Below are positions 24,718-36,600 of a stretch of DNA of 64,000 nucleotides, one piece after another. The DNA lies in NCBI GenBank assembly GCA_022984795.1, contig JALIHJ010000021.1:1-64000 (forward strand), read 5' to 3'. The translations under genes and the position numbers were made by a program. The stretch is from Fabrea salina. Its lineage: Eukaryota > Ciliophora > Heterotrichea > Heterotrichida > Fabreidae. The notes under the pieces are model-generated. The model made no database searches, had not been told where the DNA came from, and was given only the letters and a program-made list of their open reading frames with translations. Numbering within the stretch: the first letter of the stretch is position 1; each line of letters begins with the position of its first letter.

Positions 24718-27700
24718 TTAAGACTTAAAGATGTAAGTGCTTACCGACCTCTTGACTTCAGGTATTTCGATTTTTAAGTAAGGTTCAAAGTCAAATTCTT
24801 CAAGGTAAGACTTAGTTTCTTCACTTACTAGGACTTTCCCAGGAATTCCACTGCTTTCAAGTTTGTTGGCTATCAACACGTCTTCTCCGTAGATGTCATA
24901 CCTCACAATATCAGTGCCTGAAATTCCTCCTATTACAGTTCCTGTGTGAATGCCAATCCTCATATTAAGACTCAATCCTTGTTCTAAGTTCACTTTTTCT
25001 ATTGCAGAAATCATGTCTGTCGCAAAGTTAAAAACATTCCTGCATTCAGAGAGAGGGTCCCTTGTAGTGGAGCTGTTTCCCAGTACTACATAACAGTCCC
25101 CAATTGTGTGGACTTTGTAGACTTGGTGCTCAACACAGTTTTCATCAAACTGTTTAAACAAAGCAGTGAGCATTTCTAGGACATTTTCAGGAGTTTTATC
25201 TGAAGACCAAGAGGTGAAGCCTACTATGTCTGCGTAGAGGATTGTCATTTTGGAATAGATGTCAGTGTTTAGGTCCTCTTCTTTTAACTCATCATAAACG
25301 TGAACAGGAAGTACTCGCTTCAAGAAGTTTTCAGTTTGCACAAGTTCTTTTTTGGATTCAGACTTTTTGTTGATGAAAGAACTAAATAACCCTTCTCTGA
25401 AGTACAGAGTGACCCCTCCCAGGAACATAAGAATTGAAATGCAAGTAAAGTTAAAGACCCCCAATTTTCGAGTTCGTGCTTCAACAACTACCAAAAGTAG
25501 GTAGCCAAAAGATAAACTCTGGATTATACTTCTGCGCAGAAGCAAACTGCAGTGAGTCATATTCAGAATTACAAAACTAGTAGCAATGGTGTAGACTTCT
25601 GGGTCGCTATCTAGATTCCAAACAATAATCAGAATAAGAAGGTAGAGTATTTGGACCCCCCAGGCAAACTTGATGCTTTCCCTGACCTTCTTTAAAGCTA
25701 CAGAAGAAACTCCGTAGATTGCTGTGAACACTATCGTAGTAATGAGCTTTCCCAAACCTTCACTATAGATAAAGAACTCTAAGCCCACAATAGCAGCAAA
25801 AATAACAGCCAGGAATAATACTACCAAGGCCTCTATTTTATAAAGTGGTTCGAATTCTTTCAGTTTCTTGACTCTGAACCTTTCTTCCAGGGGGTTATAT
25901 TTGAGTTCAAAGAGACCAAAGAACTTTCGCGTAAAGTTTCGGTTCTCTCTTGGGGCGGCAATTTCCTGGACTCTTTCTTCTCCGCAGCTTTTCAAAGTCC
26001 TTTTGTGAAACCCTTTGACTACTGTTTGGATTGTTTCTGGGTTCAGGTTCTTTAGTAAGTAAGTGTCTAGAATTCCTTTTCCTTTTGCGTAGATTTCTTG
26101 CTTTTCGAAGCCAATCTTCTGTGAGTGGTCTAATAGTTCAAAGGCAGAACTAGAAACTTGAATGCTGTTTGGCTCGCTTAGAGCAGAGGCCATTCTGCTG
26201 GCAGTGTTGATAGTGTCGCCTACCAAAACAAACTGGGGTTTGTAGTGCCCAACCACACCAGATATCACACTTCCGCTGTTAACTCCAATTTTCAACTTAA
26301 TTTGTGCTGAGTGCTTCCAAAAGACTTCTTTAAGTTCATTAAGCATGGCAACAGCCAAAGACACTGCTCTTTCAGAGTGGCTTATTTCTCTAAGTTGAGG
26401 TTTAAGTTCTTTTTCGGTGTCATATAAACCAACGCATGCCAAAAAAGTGTACCCCACTGTTTCGATCTTTTGGGCTCCATACAAAGAGCACAGTCTATCT
26501 AGTTTCTTGAACACAAAGTCAAGCAAAGCTGTGAGCTCTTGAGGACTAAGGGAGTTAGTTATTTCTTGGAAGTCACAAATGTTGCAGAAAACCACTGTGA
26601 CTGAACTTTCTTCCTGGGAAACGCTAAGGTCCCCTGAAAGTAGTTTCTTGGCTATTGGTTTAGGAAATAAGCATGTTAGTATTTCAGAAGCTTTGGAGGC
26701 CTGCTCTTCTACCTTTTTAGTAAGTGCAAAACTCTTGAGTTCAGTGAGTTGTTGTTGGTAGGCCACCACTGCACAGGTCAAGCTAAATCCTATGTAAAAA
26801 GCATCAAACTTAAGTATTCTAAGCCAAGTCCCTTCTTCGCTTAATATTGCTCTGTAAGAACACAAAGCCACTACAATTAAGTTCAGTAAACTTAAAGCAG
26901 TGGACTGCACCCAACCAGCACCTATTCCAAAGTAGAAAAGCAAAGGACCAAACTTATACAAAACAATGGTGATTTCATCATAGGAATTGCACATTGTCAT
27001 AGTGACATAGATGTAAAAGACTCCAAATACGAAGTTCACTAACTTGGGGTGTCTGCGGATTACCCTTGACCCGTATATTCCAGTGAGTAGAATAGCTTTT
27101 ACGGAGTTTATGGTGATGATTAACTCTATAGTTATTCCTTCTGAAAAGAAATAAACCCAAAATTGAAAAACTAAGCACAAAAAATAGTAAAATGCTACTA
27201 CTAAGCGGTACTTTCTTAAGTTTCGGGGCTTAACTGACTCTTCGTAGGCTTTTTGGAGGGTTTTGGACTTGAAAATGAGTTTTTTGGTGTCAATGCTTAA
27301 CTGGTCGGAGTCTTGCTGAGTTGGTTGTTCCCAAAATAAGTCTGCTAGCCTCTCTAGTCCTTTTTTCTTTTCTAAAATTAAGTCTAAAAGTTTCTGACTC
27401 GAAAAGTGAGTTAAGGTCTTAGCAATAATACCATTCAGAGCAGTTCCTACACCAACTGATATTAAAGCAACTGAGGAACTAAACATCTCCGAAACTACTT
27501 TTGGGTAGTTTAAGTAAAGCATCAACAGAACCACCCCGAAGAAAAAAACCTCAATCAGCACTAAGAAGTAACTTCCACTCTTCCTTGAAAAAAAGCTTCT
27601 TAACAACACAGACCCATAGAAACTTACTACTAAACAAACCGAAATTAGTTCAGTGCTCGCATCCGAACCCTCAAAGGTCATCTTCATAAGTAAGTAAAGC

Positions 27701-30423
27701 ACCAAAGCATTTGCAAAGCCTTCAAGAGCCCTGAAAAGCAAAGTCCTAAGATTGAGCCTCTCTAACTTCCAGCAACTATATAACTCAGGCTGCAACTCCA
27801 AAGCTTTCTGGAAAAAATAAACTTCAATCGCGCAAACCACTCCAAAGTACCCTAAAAAAGCCATAAAAAACCCGTAACCCAAGTACTCGTTTAGTAGCAA
27901 AATTCCAAAATTGAGTTTAGACTCAGTTGCATAGAGTCCACTTAAGAAAATACCCGAAAAAGCCAGGTGCAAGTAAAGGTTGGTAACCTTAATTCCAGAG
28001 TGGTAAACCTTAAACCCATAGTCCAGAATAAGCTTTTCTAAGTCACTGTAGTTTTCTGCTAGAGTTGTTCCACAGGCTTTAGACTCACAAAAAACATACT
28101 CACCCTTGACTTTGCCTAGAGAAGTGGTGTTTGAGTTGCTGTTAAGCTTTCTTATGATCCTGGCTAGAACTTTCTGTTGGTGTTGAGAAGTACAACTCAC
28201 TACTACGGCACTTGACATCAGCAACAAGACTCCTAAGTAAAACTCAGTTGCTTTTGAAGCAGCTGCTGTTTCTAAAGCATCTCCACTCAGCACTAAGTTA
28301 AACTTACTTGGATTCAACTTAAGGGTAAATTCAACTGCTTCAGGTAGTAGAGTTTTTACAAGGGGGTGGGAATGAATTTTTTTATGCAACTGCAAACTAG
28401 CGACTTCTCTGTAGAATGTATTTGGGGGATCTATAGCTTGGTTTATCTCACAAACAAGGTTTGGGTGCTGTTCTCGGAATAAAGCCCACCTTACTAAGCA
28501 TCTAAGTTCTTCTTCTAGAGAAGAGACATCTGAAGAGTTTTGTACTTTCACGACTTCATAGTTCTTAGACATAACTCCACTAGTGTAAGCCATTCCTAAA
28601 AGGTTTTCCTGGATTTTAAAGCCTAAAAGGAAATGTTTTATTCCTGCTTCTTTCAAAGTTAGTATAGTTTCTTTAGTCCTCTTAGTAACTTGCTCTTTTA
28701 AGCTAATTGCTCCTAGGTATGTAGCTGCTGCTTCTAGTTGTTCATAGACTGAATTGGTTTTTTCCAAAGTATTAAACAAAGTCAGCTTAGCGTCTTTTAT
28801 TCTATCGAGAAGTTCTTGTAGTTCTTCTGGGGAAATTTCGTACCACCCATATATGAAGATAGTTTCCTCAACTTGGGGTTGGTAGTCCATCTGGTAAAGC
28901 AGCCCTAAAGTATGGTCTTTGGGCCCTCTGAAAAACATGTAGTACTTGTTTTCAACCAGGTCGTAAACAATCGCTCTTGTTTTAGATGGCGTTAAGCTAA
29001 TCTCAAGTACCTCTAAACTGTAGGGTTTTTCTGCAGCAAACACACAACAGCCAGTTTCTGATGAATGCACTTTCACCCCGAGTTGTTTGCAGAAGTCTTC
29101 AATTACCTTGTCTTGATAATTCAAGTAGTACTGCTCATCAAAGAAGTTTGCATGGTTCAGCACACAAACACTTTTGAAGAACAAGAGCGTTTCGTAGTCA
29201 CTTAAGTTTATTTCGTGGATAGGTTTTCCTTCTAACTCACATGGAACACTCTCCTGGCAAAGGCAATTCTCTATAAGTTTGGTTTTTTCTAAGAAGCAGT
29301 CATTTTCAAGGTCCATGGTTTGGCATGAGTAAACAGTAGACTTAACTAAGCAGCACTCAACTTGAGTTTCTTCTTCGTTGGTAATGCAGGACTTGTCTAC
29401 CAGCAAGTTTTCCACTTTACCCAAGTTGTACTTTATCAGGTTTGTTTTGGCGCACAAAAACTTGGTTTGGAGCATCTGGATAATGTTCAAAACAACTGAA
29501 AGCGGCAAAGGAACCAAGTAGGTTAAAGGAACTGAAAAGTAAAGCAAACTGTCCAAAAAAGCACCATTTTCGTAGTAAAAGGTGTCAATAAACACTAAAA
29601 CAATCAAACTAAACGCACAAGAAGTTACCATGACCCACTCTAGTTTGTCAAATTCGTTGTTGGTAAAGTTTTGACTCCACTTAAAGGACTCATCTTCTTC
29701 ACATATGACTGCTAGTCCAACAGCCCACTCTGACTTTAAAATTGACCCTTTCAGAATCAAGTTGTGAACTGAAAACTTCTCGCCCTTAGGTGATCCCTTC
29801 AGAGTGAGCTTTCCTGTCAACTTTTCAAGGTTGCCTTCTGGAAAGCTAAAACTAGTCTTGAACTGCAAGTTTCTAATACTTTCGGGAAAGTTTTCTGGCC
29901 TCAAAAGGCTTTGCAGGTCTGGAACGGGAGTTTTTGCCTCCATGTTCTTGCCTCCCATAATCTCATCAACTTGGACTACACAACTTGACTTATTGGTACT
30001 CAATACTAATACATCGGAACTCACTTTATCATTCTTACTCAAGAAGACTAGATCGCCATTACTCAGTGCTTTGGAAGCAATCTCTTCGAAATCATGCCCA
30101 TTCCACCTTCTGGAAATATTATTGGTTTGAGTTAGCCTTTTTTTGTTACTACAAAGACTTACAGAAAGTCTTATCAAAGCATTGATAAAGAGCGGAAAGG
30201 CATAAAAAAGCTGAGTTTTTAATGGACAGCACACAACTGCCAGAGTCCAAAAAGCACCCAGCCAAAAGTTGGAAGCCTTTTTGGAACAGCTTAGAAAGAA
30301 ACCTGAAAAAGACTTAAGTAGAGTTTTGTACTTGGTCTTAAGGCCTTCTTTAGGACTAGGGTTTCTGGATTCACTTCCGTCAAAGTTTATTTTCGGGAGT
30401 GAGCTAAAGCTTTTATCCCTCAT
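24718..30423 (-). CDS. Guanylyl cyclase fused to a P4-ATPase-like module
   Basis: A 1901-aa multipass protein of the alveolate guanylyl cyclase type, making cGMP from GTP. Residues 1 to ~1020 are P4-ATPase-like but look inactive: the phosphorylation site reads DKSCIT (near 343, Asp kept, TGT lost), and the DGET region is EIMGGKN. Two six-helix cassettes follow, each ending in a cyclase domain. C1 (about 1265-1440) has FCNICDFQEIT (first metal Asp is Asn), the guanine-type Glu in KIETVGYTF, and the catalytic pair in GDTINTASRM. C2 (about 1720-1885) keeps both metal Asps (LYADIVGFTSW, HTIGDCYVV). So C1 plays the mammalian C2 role and C2 the C1 role, the inverted order known from Paramecium and Plasmodium. 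It would sit in the ciliary or plasma membrane. The start codon abuts a retroposon (30430-30583). Confidence 0.92.
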   Translation of the reverse strand: MRDKSFSSLPKINFDGSESRNPSPKEGLKTKYKTLLKSFSGFFLSCSKKASNFWLGAFWTLAVVCCPLKTQLFYAFPLFINALIRLSVSLCSNKKRLTQTNNISRRWNGHDFEEIASKALSNGDLVFLSKNDKVSSDVLVLSTNKSSCVVQVDEIMGGKNMEAKTPVPDLQSLLRPENFPESIRNLQFKTSFSFPEGNLEKLTGKLTLKGSPKGEKFSVHNLILKGSILKSEWAVGLAVICEEDESFKWSQNFTNNEFDKLEWVMVTSCAFSLIVLVFIDTFYYENGAFLDSLLYFSVPLTYLVPLPLSVVLNIIQMLQTKFLCAKTNLIKYNLGKVENLLVDKSCITNEEETQVECCLVKSTVYSCQTMDLENDCFLEKTKLIENCLCQESVPCELEGKPIHEINLSDYETLLFFKSVCVLNHANFFDEQYYLNYQDKVIEDFCKQLGVKVHSSETGCCVFAAEKPYSLEVLEISLTPSKTRAIVYDLVENKYYMFFRGPKDHTLGLLYQMDYQPQVEETIFIYGWYEISPEELQELLDRIKDAKLTLFNTLEKTNSVYEQLEAAATYLGAISLKEQVTKRTKETILTLKEAGIKHFLLGFKIQENLLGMAYTSGVMSKNYEVVKVQNSSDVSSLEEELRCLVRWALFREQHPNLVCEINQAIDPPNTFYREVASLQLHKKIHSHPLVKTLLPEAVEFTLKLNPSKFNLVLSGDALETAAASKATEFYLGVLLLMSSAVVVSCTSQHQQKVLARIIRKLNSNSNTTSLGKVKGEYVFCESKACGTTLAENYSDLEKLILDYGFKVYHSGIKVTNLYLHLAFSGIFLSGLYATESKLNFGILLLNEYLGYGFFMAFLGYFGVVCAIEVYFFQKALELQPELYSCWKLERLNLRTLLFRALEGFANALVLYLLMKMTFEGSDASTELISVCLVVSFYGSVLLRSFFSRKSGSYFLVLIEVFFFGVVLLMLYLNYPKVVSEMFSSSVALISVGVGTALNGIIAKTLTHFSSQKLLDLILEKKKGLERLADLFWEQPTQQDSDQLSIDTKKLIFKSKTLQKAYEESVKPRNLRKYRLVVAFYYFLCLVFQFWVYFFSEGITIELIITINSVKAILLTGIYGSRVIRRHPKLVNFVFGVFYIYVTMTMCNSYDEITIVLYKFGPLLFYFGIGAGWVQSTALSLLNLIVVALCSYRAILSEEGTWLRILKFDAFYIGFSLTCAVVAYQQQLTELKSFALTKKVEEQASKASEILTCLFPKPIAKKLLSGDLSVSQEESSVTVVFCNICDFQEITNSLSPQELTALLDFVFKKLDRLCSLYGAQKIETVGYTFLACVGLYDTEKELKPQLREISHSERAVSLAVAMLNELKEVFWKHSAQIKLKIGVNSGSVISGVVGHYKPQFVLVGDTINTASRMASALSEPNSIQVSSSAFELLDHSQKIGFEKQEIYAKGKGILDTYLLKNLNPETIQTVVKGFHKRTLKSCGEERVQEIAAPRENRNFTRKFFGLFELKYNPLEERFRVKKLKEFEPLYKIEALVVLFLAVIFAAIVGLEFFIYSEGLGKLITTIVFTAIYGVSSVALKKVRESIKFAWGVQILYLLILIIVWNLDSDPEVYTIATSFVILNMTHCSLLLRRSIIQSLSFGYLLLVVVEARTRKLGVFNFTCISILMFLGGVTLYFREGLFSSFINKKSESKKELVQTENFLKRVLPVHVYDELKEEDLNTDIYSKMTILYADIVGFTSWSSDKTPENVLEMLTALFKQFDENCVEHQVYKVHTIGDCYVVLGNSSTTRDPLSECRNVFNFATDMISAIEKVNLEQGLSLNMRIGIHTGTVIGGISGTDIVRYDIYGEDVLIANKLESSGIPGKVLVSEETKSYLEEFDFEPYLKIEIPEVKRSVSTYIFKS

Positions 30424-30599
30424 TTTAATTCAATTGTTATGTTATCGAGCCCTTAGGGCTTTTTAAGAATACAGGGAACGTTGACTTTGTTGCGGGCCTT
30501 TTGAGTTTCTTACAGTTTCTTCTTCTGTAATCCAATGGCTCCGTCTACTTGTTGGGCCTTTTTGGTTTAGCCATTTAGTATGCTATCCCTCATCTTAAT
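30414..30599 (-). mobile_element. LINE 3'-end fragment (copy C) with target-site duplication
   Basis: About 154 bp (30430-30583) matches, in the same orientation, the 3' end of LINE copy A (2904-3050): shared words include TCAATTGTTAT, ATACAGGGA, CGTTGACTTTGTT, TTTCTTCTTCTGTAA and CTCCGTCTACTTGTTGGG, with small indels. It is flanked by TATCCCTCATTTTAAT (30414-30429) and TATCCCTCATCTTAAT (30584-30599), 15 of 16 alike. The last few bases of the repeat are ambiguous because the element end also carries TTTAAT. The duplicated target is the start-codon region of the guanylyl cyclase, so a second ATGAGGGATA now lies upstream of the element. It is 5'-truncated and non-coding. Confidence 0.8.
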
Positions 30600-30631
30600 C
30601 ATTGTTGAGAAATTCCGTTTTATAGCGTTAC

Positions 30632-33600
30632 TTAAATAATTAACCCAAAACTTAAAAATGCTAACGAAGTTACTAGTGAGACACTATGCTCAGTTTGGTC
30701 AGGTTCATAAGATTTGGTAGAAACCCTCATGTAGGAAATATTTTCTTGGCACTGTGGCCATAAGGGGTAGAAGTTGCAAACAGCAAAGTAACAAAAGTAC
30801 TCTGTGTCAGACTCAAGTTGGTTAACTTCTAAAACATTTTCAAGTGGTTCAGTGAATTCAATGCAACTAAAAGGGTTGCGGGTGTTTTTAGAGGAAAGAC
30901 CTACTATGACTTGGGAAGCAGAGACTGCCGAGTCCTCTTCTTGAGAACAGCTTGAGCACACAGACCCAGGTTTACTAGCTTTTAAACTGAACCTAAGAGC
31001 TGAAGGTTCTGCTGAAAGGAGTTCTGCCGACAACTCAGGAATTCCGTCTGAAGCAACTGCTTGGTAACTAGTGGCGATTGAGCCCTCAGGAGATAAGTAC
31101 TCTAGTTGTTTAGGTAGTTGTTCTGGGTTTTCTTTTGAAACAAAGTCGTAAGGCTTATTATCAGCTTTGGCTCTGTCGTAAAGCACGTCAAAACCGAGAG
31201 TTAGTTTGAACAAAGAAGACTCAGGTTCTGACTCGAAGAGTTTGTAAAGTAACCAACTTGGAGGAATTCCTAGGTAACTTGCCAGGGTTTTTTGAGTTTC
31301 AGCTATTTGAGTTGAATTGGTTTTGCTCAAGTAAGTCAATTGGTAAGAGTACACTTCTGGAGAAGCTGAAGTCTTAAAGGTAAGCTTGGCTTCGGTAGTA
31401 TTCAGAGTCCCAAACGAAACCCCTCTGACTTCATACAAGGTGTCAGAGTAAAGCCAGTCAAAAGAAAGACTACTGGATGAATAAACTACACTTGCTCCAC
31501 TGTACACCTTTGAGCAGTGGTCAGCAAACTGGTCTTTAAAGTAAGTAATGACGTCTTGGCCTGAGTTAGTGTTGTAGTTTAGATACTCTTGTCTTAAGTC
31601 TTGGTAGTAAATGTCTTTTTGGGCAAGAAAAGCCTCAATTGAACTATTGGCGTTGTGAGTAAAGTCACTTAGTGTTCCGTTGCAAGAAATCCACCAGTAA
31701 ACAATGCTGGGGCTGTCCACTTCCACTCTGACAGTTGCTTTATTCCTCGAAACTTCAGAAACTGAAAAACTAAGTGTGGAGGGTTCTATTGAGGGAGTGT
31801 CTAAAACCTCTAGTGGAATATCTGGTATTCTTAAGTAAGTAGTTGAGTCTTTTCCTATGTTGTAAAAGGAAAGGTTGCCCTCAAAAGTTGTGTTGTCGGT
31901 TACTTTTATTTGGAAAAATAACTCATCAACTCCAGGACCAAATACTAAAGCTGAAGGAGTAGTGCTTATGTTTTGTGAGGCCGAGATAACCACTATTAGT
32001 TCTGAAGCAGGGGGAAGTGCTGGCTTCACAGAAATGGGAACTGAGGAGTAGCCTGGGTAGAGTTCAGGAACCTCTGAAACTGTTACTTGGACCTTTTCTT
32101 CACAGACTTCAAAAGGAGTGTTTAAGGGAGAGGAGTACTTGTCCACTCCAGTGTGGGGCTTTTCGCCAACCTGCCAGTTTGCATAGTAGATGCCAGGGGT
32201 GGAGTTCAAAGGTACTGAAACTCTGTAGCTAAGAGAAGAAGTTACTTGCCAAAGTGTGAAGTTGTGGAAGTAGGACGAAAAGGTTAGGTTTGGTCCACTT
32301 GGAGTGAAAGTTAAACTTTGGGACTCCAGGTAACTTCCAGTAATAAACAAGTCTTGGCTCTGAGTGCCTGAAACTAGTTTTATAGGAGTGGGGTTTGTGG
32401 GGTTGTTTGTGGTTTGGAATTTTTTAGTTGTTGCTTGAATGCCAAGGTAGGAGTTGCTTACTTGGTCGAAACTTCTATGGCTGTACTTGTAGTCAAAGCC
32501 GTCAAAAATAAGTATTTGGAACTGCTTGGTCCAAAAGTCGTAGGAGCAATCAGAACTGCATAGGTATCCTACTTCAGGCAGGGCAATTCTGTTTATTTCC
32601 AGTTTCATGAGGTAGCCACTAGAAACTTCGTATAGAGTTAATTGCTGAAGCAAGCGGTTAGAAACAACAGAACACGGAAAATCAGATACTTGCATCCATT
32701 GGCTGAGTTGGAAGTCCCAGAACTGTAAAAAGCAATCTACTTGGTCTAGAGAAGTTAAGTCGAAGGGACTCGGAAACCTAACTTCCAGAAAGTCGTTGGG
32801 GTCAGTGTCTCTTGGCAAAACAAACTCCAAGTTATAGTTAGCCAGAGATCCTGTTTCGTGAGTAGAAACCTCAAGACTTTTAATTTCAAGGGCTTCAGCG
32901 GGTTCTTCTAGTCTAGGAATTATGGAAGTTTCGTTTTGGTTGTGGGCTAGGTAGTTTCCGTTCTCGTCTAAAATTAGTACTTGCAAACCATCAAGGTCCA
33001 CTTTGAAGGGATTCTCTAAGTTTTCAATAGTAATCTGGATAGGCACTCCGCTTGTAACATTTGACAAGTTTGAAAGCACCAAAACCCAGTGAGTAACTCT
33101 GCACTCTACAGACTCTAACAGCTGACTTGAGCACTTAAGCAAAACTTCATTTGGTGCACAGTTGGGATAAGGAACGCTGAACTTGCCTAAGTAAGGATTG
33201 AAGCTTTTAGGAAACACTACCCAGATTTTGTAGGAACTCGAAATGTCCACACTCGGAACCAAAGTAAGGGTATAGTTAGATACTTCTCCAGGGTTTGAGA
33301 TGCTGAGAGAAAGTGAACCCCGGACGGACTCAGAAGGGTCGTCTGCAACTTGGTATTTCTCTGTGTTTGAAGGGTCATCCTGAACAATGAAAAATCCCTT
33401 ATATGCTGCTGAAATAATTGGCACCTGGTACATTCCTGGAGTAAAGGGCAGGTTGTAGGCCCTGTCTAGATACAGCTCTATGTTGGTGTCTGGAGTATAC
33501 TCTACAGCCAAAGTAAGTATAACTCTTCCACTTTCAATTATGCAGTTGGAGTACTCAATGCTTGACCAGCAGTAGTCTTTGTCCCAGTTGTCACTAGTGA

Positions 33601-36600
33601 AAGAAGAGCCCCCGCCTGGACTTATTTCTATTTCGCTTCCTTTAGGAAGGGTGACAGGCACAGTGAACTCCATGTAGCAGTCTGCTTTTTTGTAACCAGT
33701 TAAGTTGGGATAGGACGTGAACACAGAAATTTGGCTGCTAGCTACTGGAACTATTGGTGAAACAAAAACCTTGATCCCGGGGAAGTTTTCTGTTTCAGAG
33801 TCAATAGTTTTGTAGTCACCATTGTGATTTTTCGCTTGGGTTTCAATTGAGTCAATGAGTTGAGTCACCAAAGCACTTCCTGGCAGAACCACACTAAGCA
33901 ACTTCAGAGTTAGCAAAGACCCAGCCTGCACTTTAGCTGGCTCAATAGTAATAGTGTTTCCAGGGTTCAGTTTTACTTCATAGTCTGAGTTTTGGAGTCC
34001 GTTTATAGTTATTTGGGTTGCTGGACCTTCTAGCCCAAAGTTGTAGTTCAAGTCTGCAATTATTCTTCCTTCAGTTATCTGGTGCTCAATTCTGAAACTT
34101 ATAGTTATTTGGGTTGTTAACTTAGAGGTAGTTAGAGTGTCGAAACTAGAAGGAGTAATGCCCACTTGAGACACTGAACCACTAGTTAAGGTTACCTTAA
34201 AAATGTCACTTCCTAAGCAACTACCTCCAGCACTCTCTACGTTCCTTAAGTACAAGTAGTCGTTTTGGGGACCATAAGAAGTAGTAGGAGGAGTTTTGAT
34301 GCCTTTGATTTCCTTTGAAGTTCCTGAGACTCCAGTGAACAGCGCCATACTTACTTCGGAGTCTGTGTAAGTAAATACACTCTGGGAGTCCCCAAAAGTT
34401 ACAGAACTTAAGTCGTAGCCTGGGCCTCCAGAAAGCACTAAGTAGCCAGGACCGAACTCCAAAGCGTCAGAAAGAGTGGTTATGCTTGCTTCAGACCCTG
34501 GCTTGAGCTCGATGCTTTCTGGAGAATAGTTTCCGTCAACTCCACTCTCTGAAACTCCTTGTTTTCCGAAGTCAAGGGAGTTGCCCCAAACAACGTTTTT
34601 AACTTCTGGGAATGATTGGTCTTTTTTATAAACAAAAAAGCTTTCGACAGAGTTGATTTCTGGGTTGTTGTTTGGTATAATTATTTCTGGACTGGAATTG
34701 CTTAGTTGACTGATTGTAACAGTTTTGCCATCACTGCTTAAAGAGGCCTGGCCTGGGTAAACACTTAGTGTTTGGGAGTTTCCTAACTTCAAGGAGTCCC
34801 CGTACGTGATCTCGATGAAAAAGTCTGGGTCCAGCGGAACAGGCAACTCCGTTCCTTCGATGTACAACACTAAGGGACTGGAGATTTCGGAGCTGCTTTT
34901 GCAAACGAAGCTACTAAAAGACTTTTGGGAGTCTCCTTTGCTTGGTTCTTTTGCAGTCACTGTAAAGACTCCTACAGCTATTTCCTTTTGAGTTATACTT
35001 TGGAACTGGCACTCGTAGAAAGTAGCTTCGTTTGAAGACACCAAAGGCAAAGCAATGGCTTTTTCTTGAGTTGGTTTAAGTTTAAATGTAACTTCTTGGA
35101 CTTCAGCAGCGTTGCTTGAAGCTGTCTGTATTTGGACTTTGAGGAAACCAGACACAAACGAAGCACTTCCGGAAGAGGCTATTGCTTCTGTAGAGTCTGA
35201 CTGCTTTTCGCCAACAACTTCTAAAGTTGGGTTTGGCTCTATAGCTATTGACTTCAAAGGCAAAAGCTCAGCACTTACTGCAACAAAGGGACACTTGACT
35301 TCTATAATTTCAGAGTCAACTAGTTTGTTTTTTCCAGTGACTGTAAAGTCTAAAGAACCGTCTGCCTCCAGAGTTCCGTAACTAGAAGATCCACTTATTT
35401 GTAAGCCTCTAACTGAAAATCCGAGGTCTTCATCAAATTCAAAGCTAAAGTCAGAGCCCTGTTCAATCTTTTGGAAACTTGCAAAGGTGGAAATCTCGAT
35501 TGATGCTATTTTTGCTTGGGATTCTAGAATTGACCTCATAAACACCCTGAAGTAAGTGCTTGAGGGAGCAGGTTCAGTCAGGGTAATCAGTATTTCTGAA
35601 CCGGAAACACTCACAGTATTTCCAACTAAACTTGACACAAAAACTTCACTTAAAGAAAAAACAGAACTCAGGGTTATAAGGATCTTTGACTCTTCTGGAA
35701 TGCCTTTGGAATTCCTAAAGTAAATGCTGTTGTACAAGTTCATTCCAGGCAGGACTTTCTCAAGGCTCTGCACAGTGCTCCAAACCACATCTGAAAGCTT
35801 CTGGGGAACCAAAGTTATGTAGGGTCCAAGTCCTTTGTATTCTAACTTCAATTCGTTAGTTGAGTCCCTGTAAATGCCAACCTTCCATTCAAAGTCAGCT
35901 CCTCTGTAAGTGGCTCCCGGGGCTTCAAAAGGCCCAACGTTGATTTTTACTTTTTTGTTGTCAGTGAAAATGTTTTTGCCGAACCCATGAACAACTATTC
36001 TTTTGGATTTTTCTTGATAACAACTAAGAACCCCACTAACTCCATCACTTCCAAACAGTTCATTGGGTTCGTCTGAGTCAACTGCTTCGCAAACAGGAAC
36101 TCCCACTAAACTCCAGCTGGAAACCTTAGAGTCCCAGTTCAAGGACTCAGGGGTGTCTATAACGATTAAGTCACTTTTCCAAAAGTCAGTGGAGTCCAAA
36201 CTAAAAGTAAAAGATATGTTGAGGTTCCTGCTAGACACTTCTACGTCAGTAGAGTTGCACTCAACCTCTAATAGTCCCTGGTTTGGAGTCTTGGACGCAA
36301 CAAAGGCATTTCCAAACACGTAATTAGCGTCTACTATCTGGGACTCAGGCAAGGCTCTTGTAAGTATTTTGAAAGGGCCGTAAGACCCCTCTTCACCCAG
36401 CAACACTGAAGTAACAGTAACGCTTTCGTCGGCATCATTCGAAATTCTTTCTTTGGAAATGGCGCACACTTTAGTGTCTTGCTTGCAGTTTTCCATCCCT
36501 AACGTAAACCCCTGTTCAGGAAAGTGGATTTCTACCACTGCTCCTTCTGGAAGTTCAGTGGATGCTCTGAAGTTAAATGTGAAATCTGCAGTTTGGCCTG

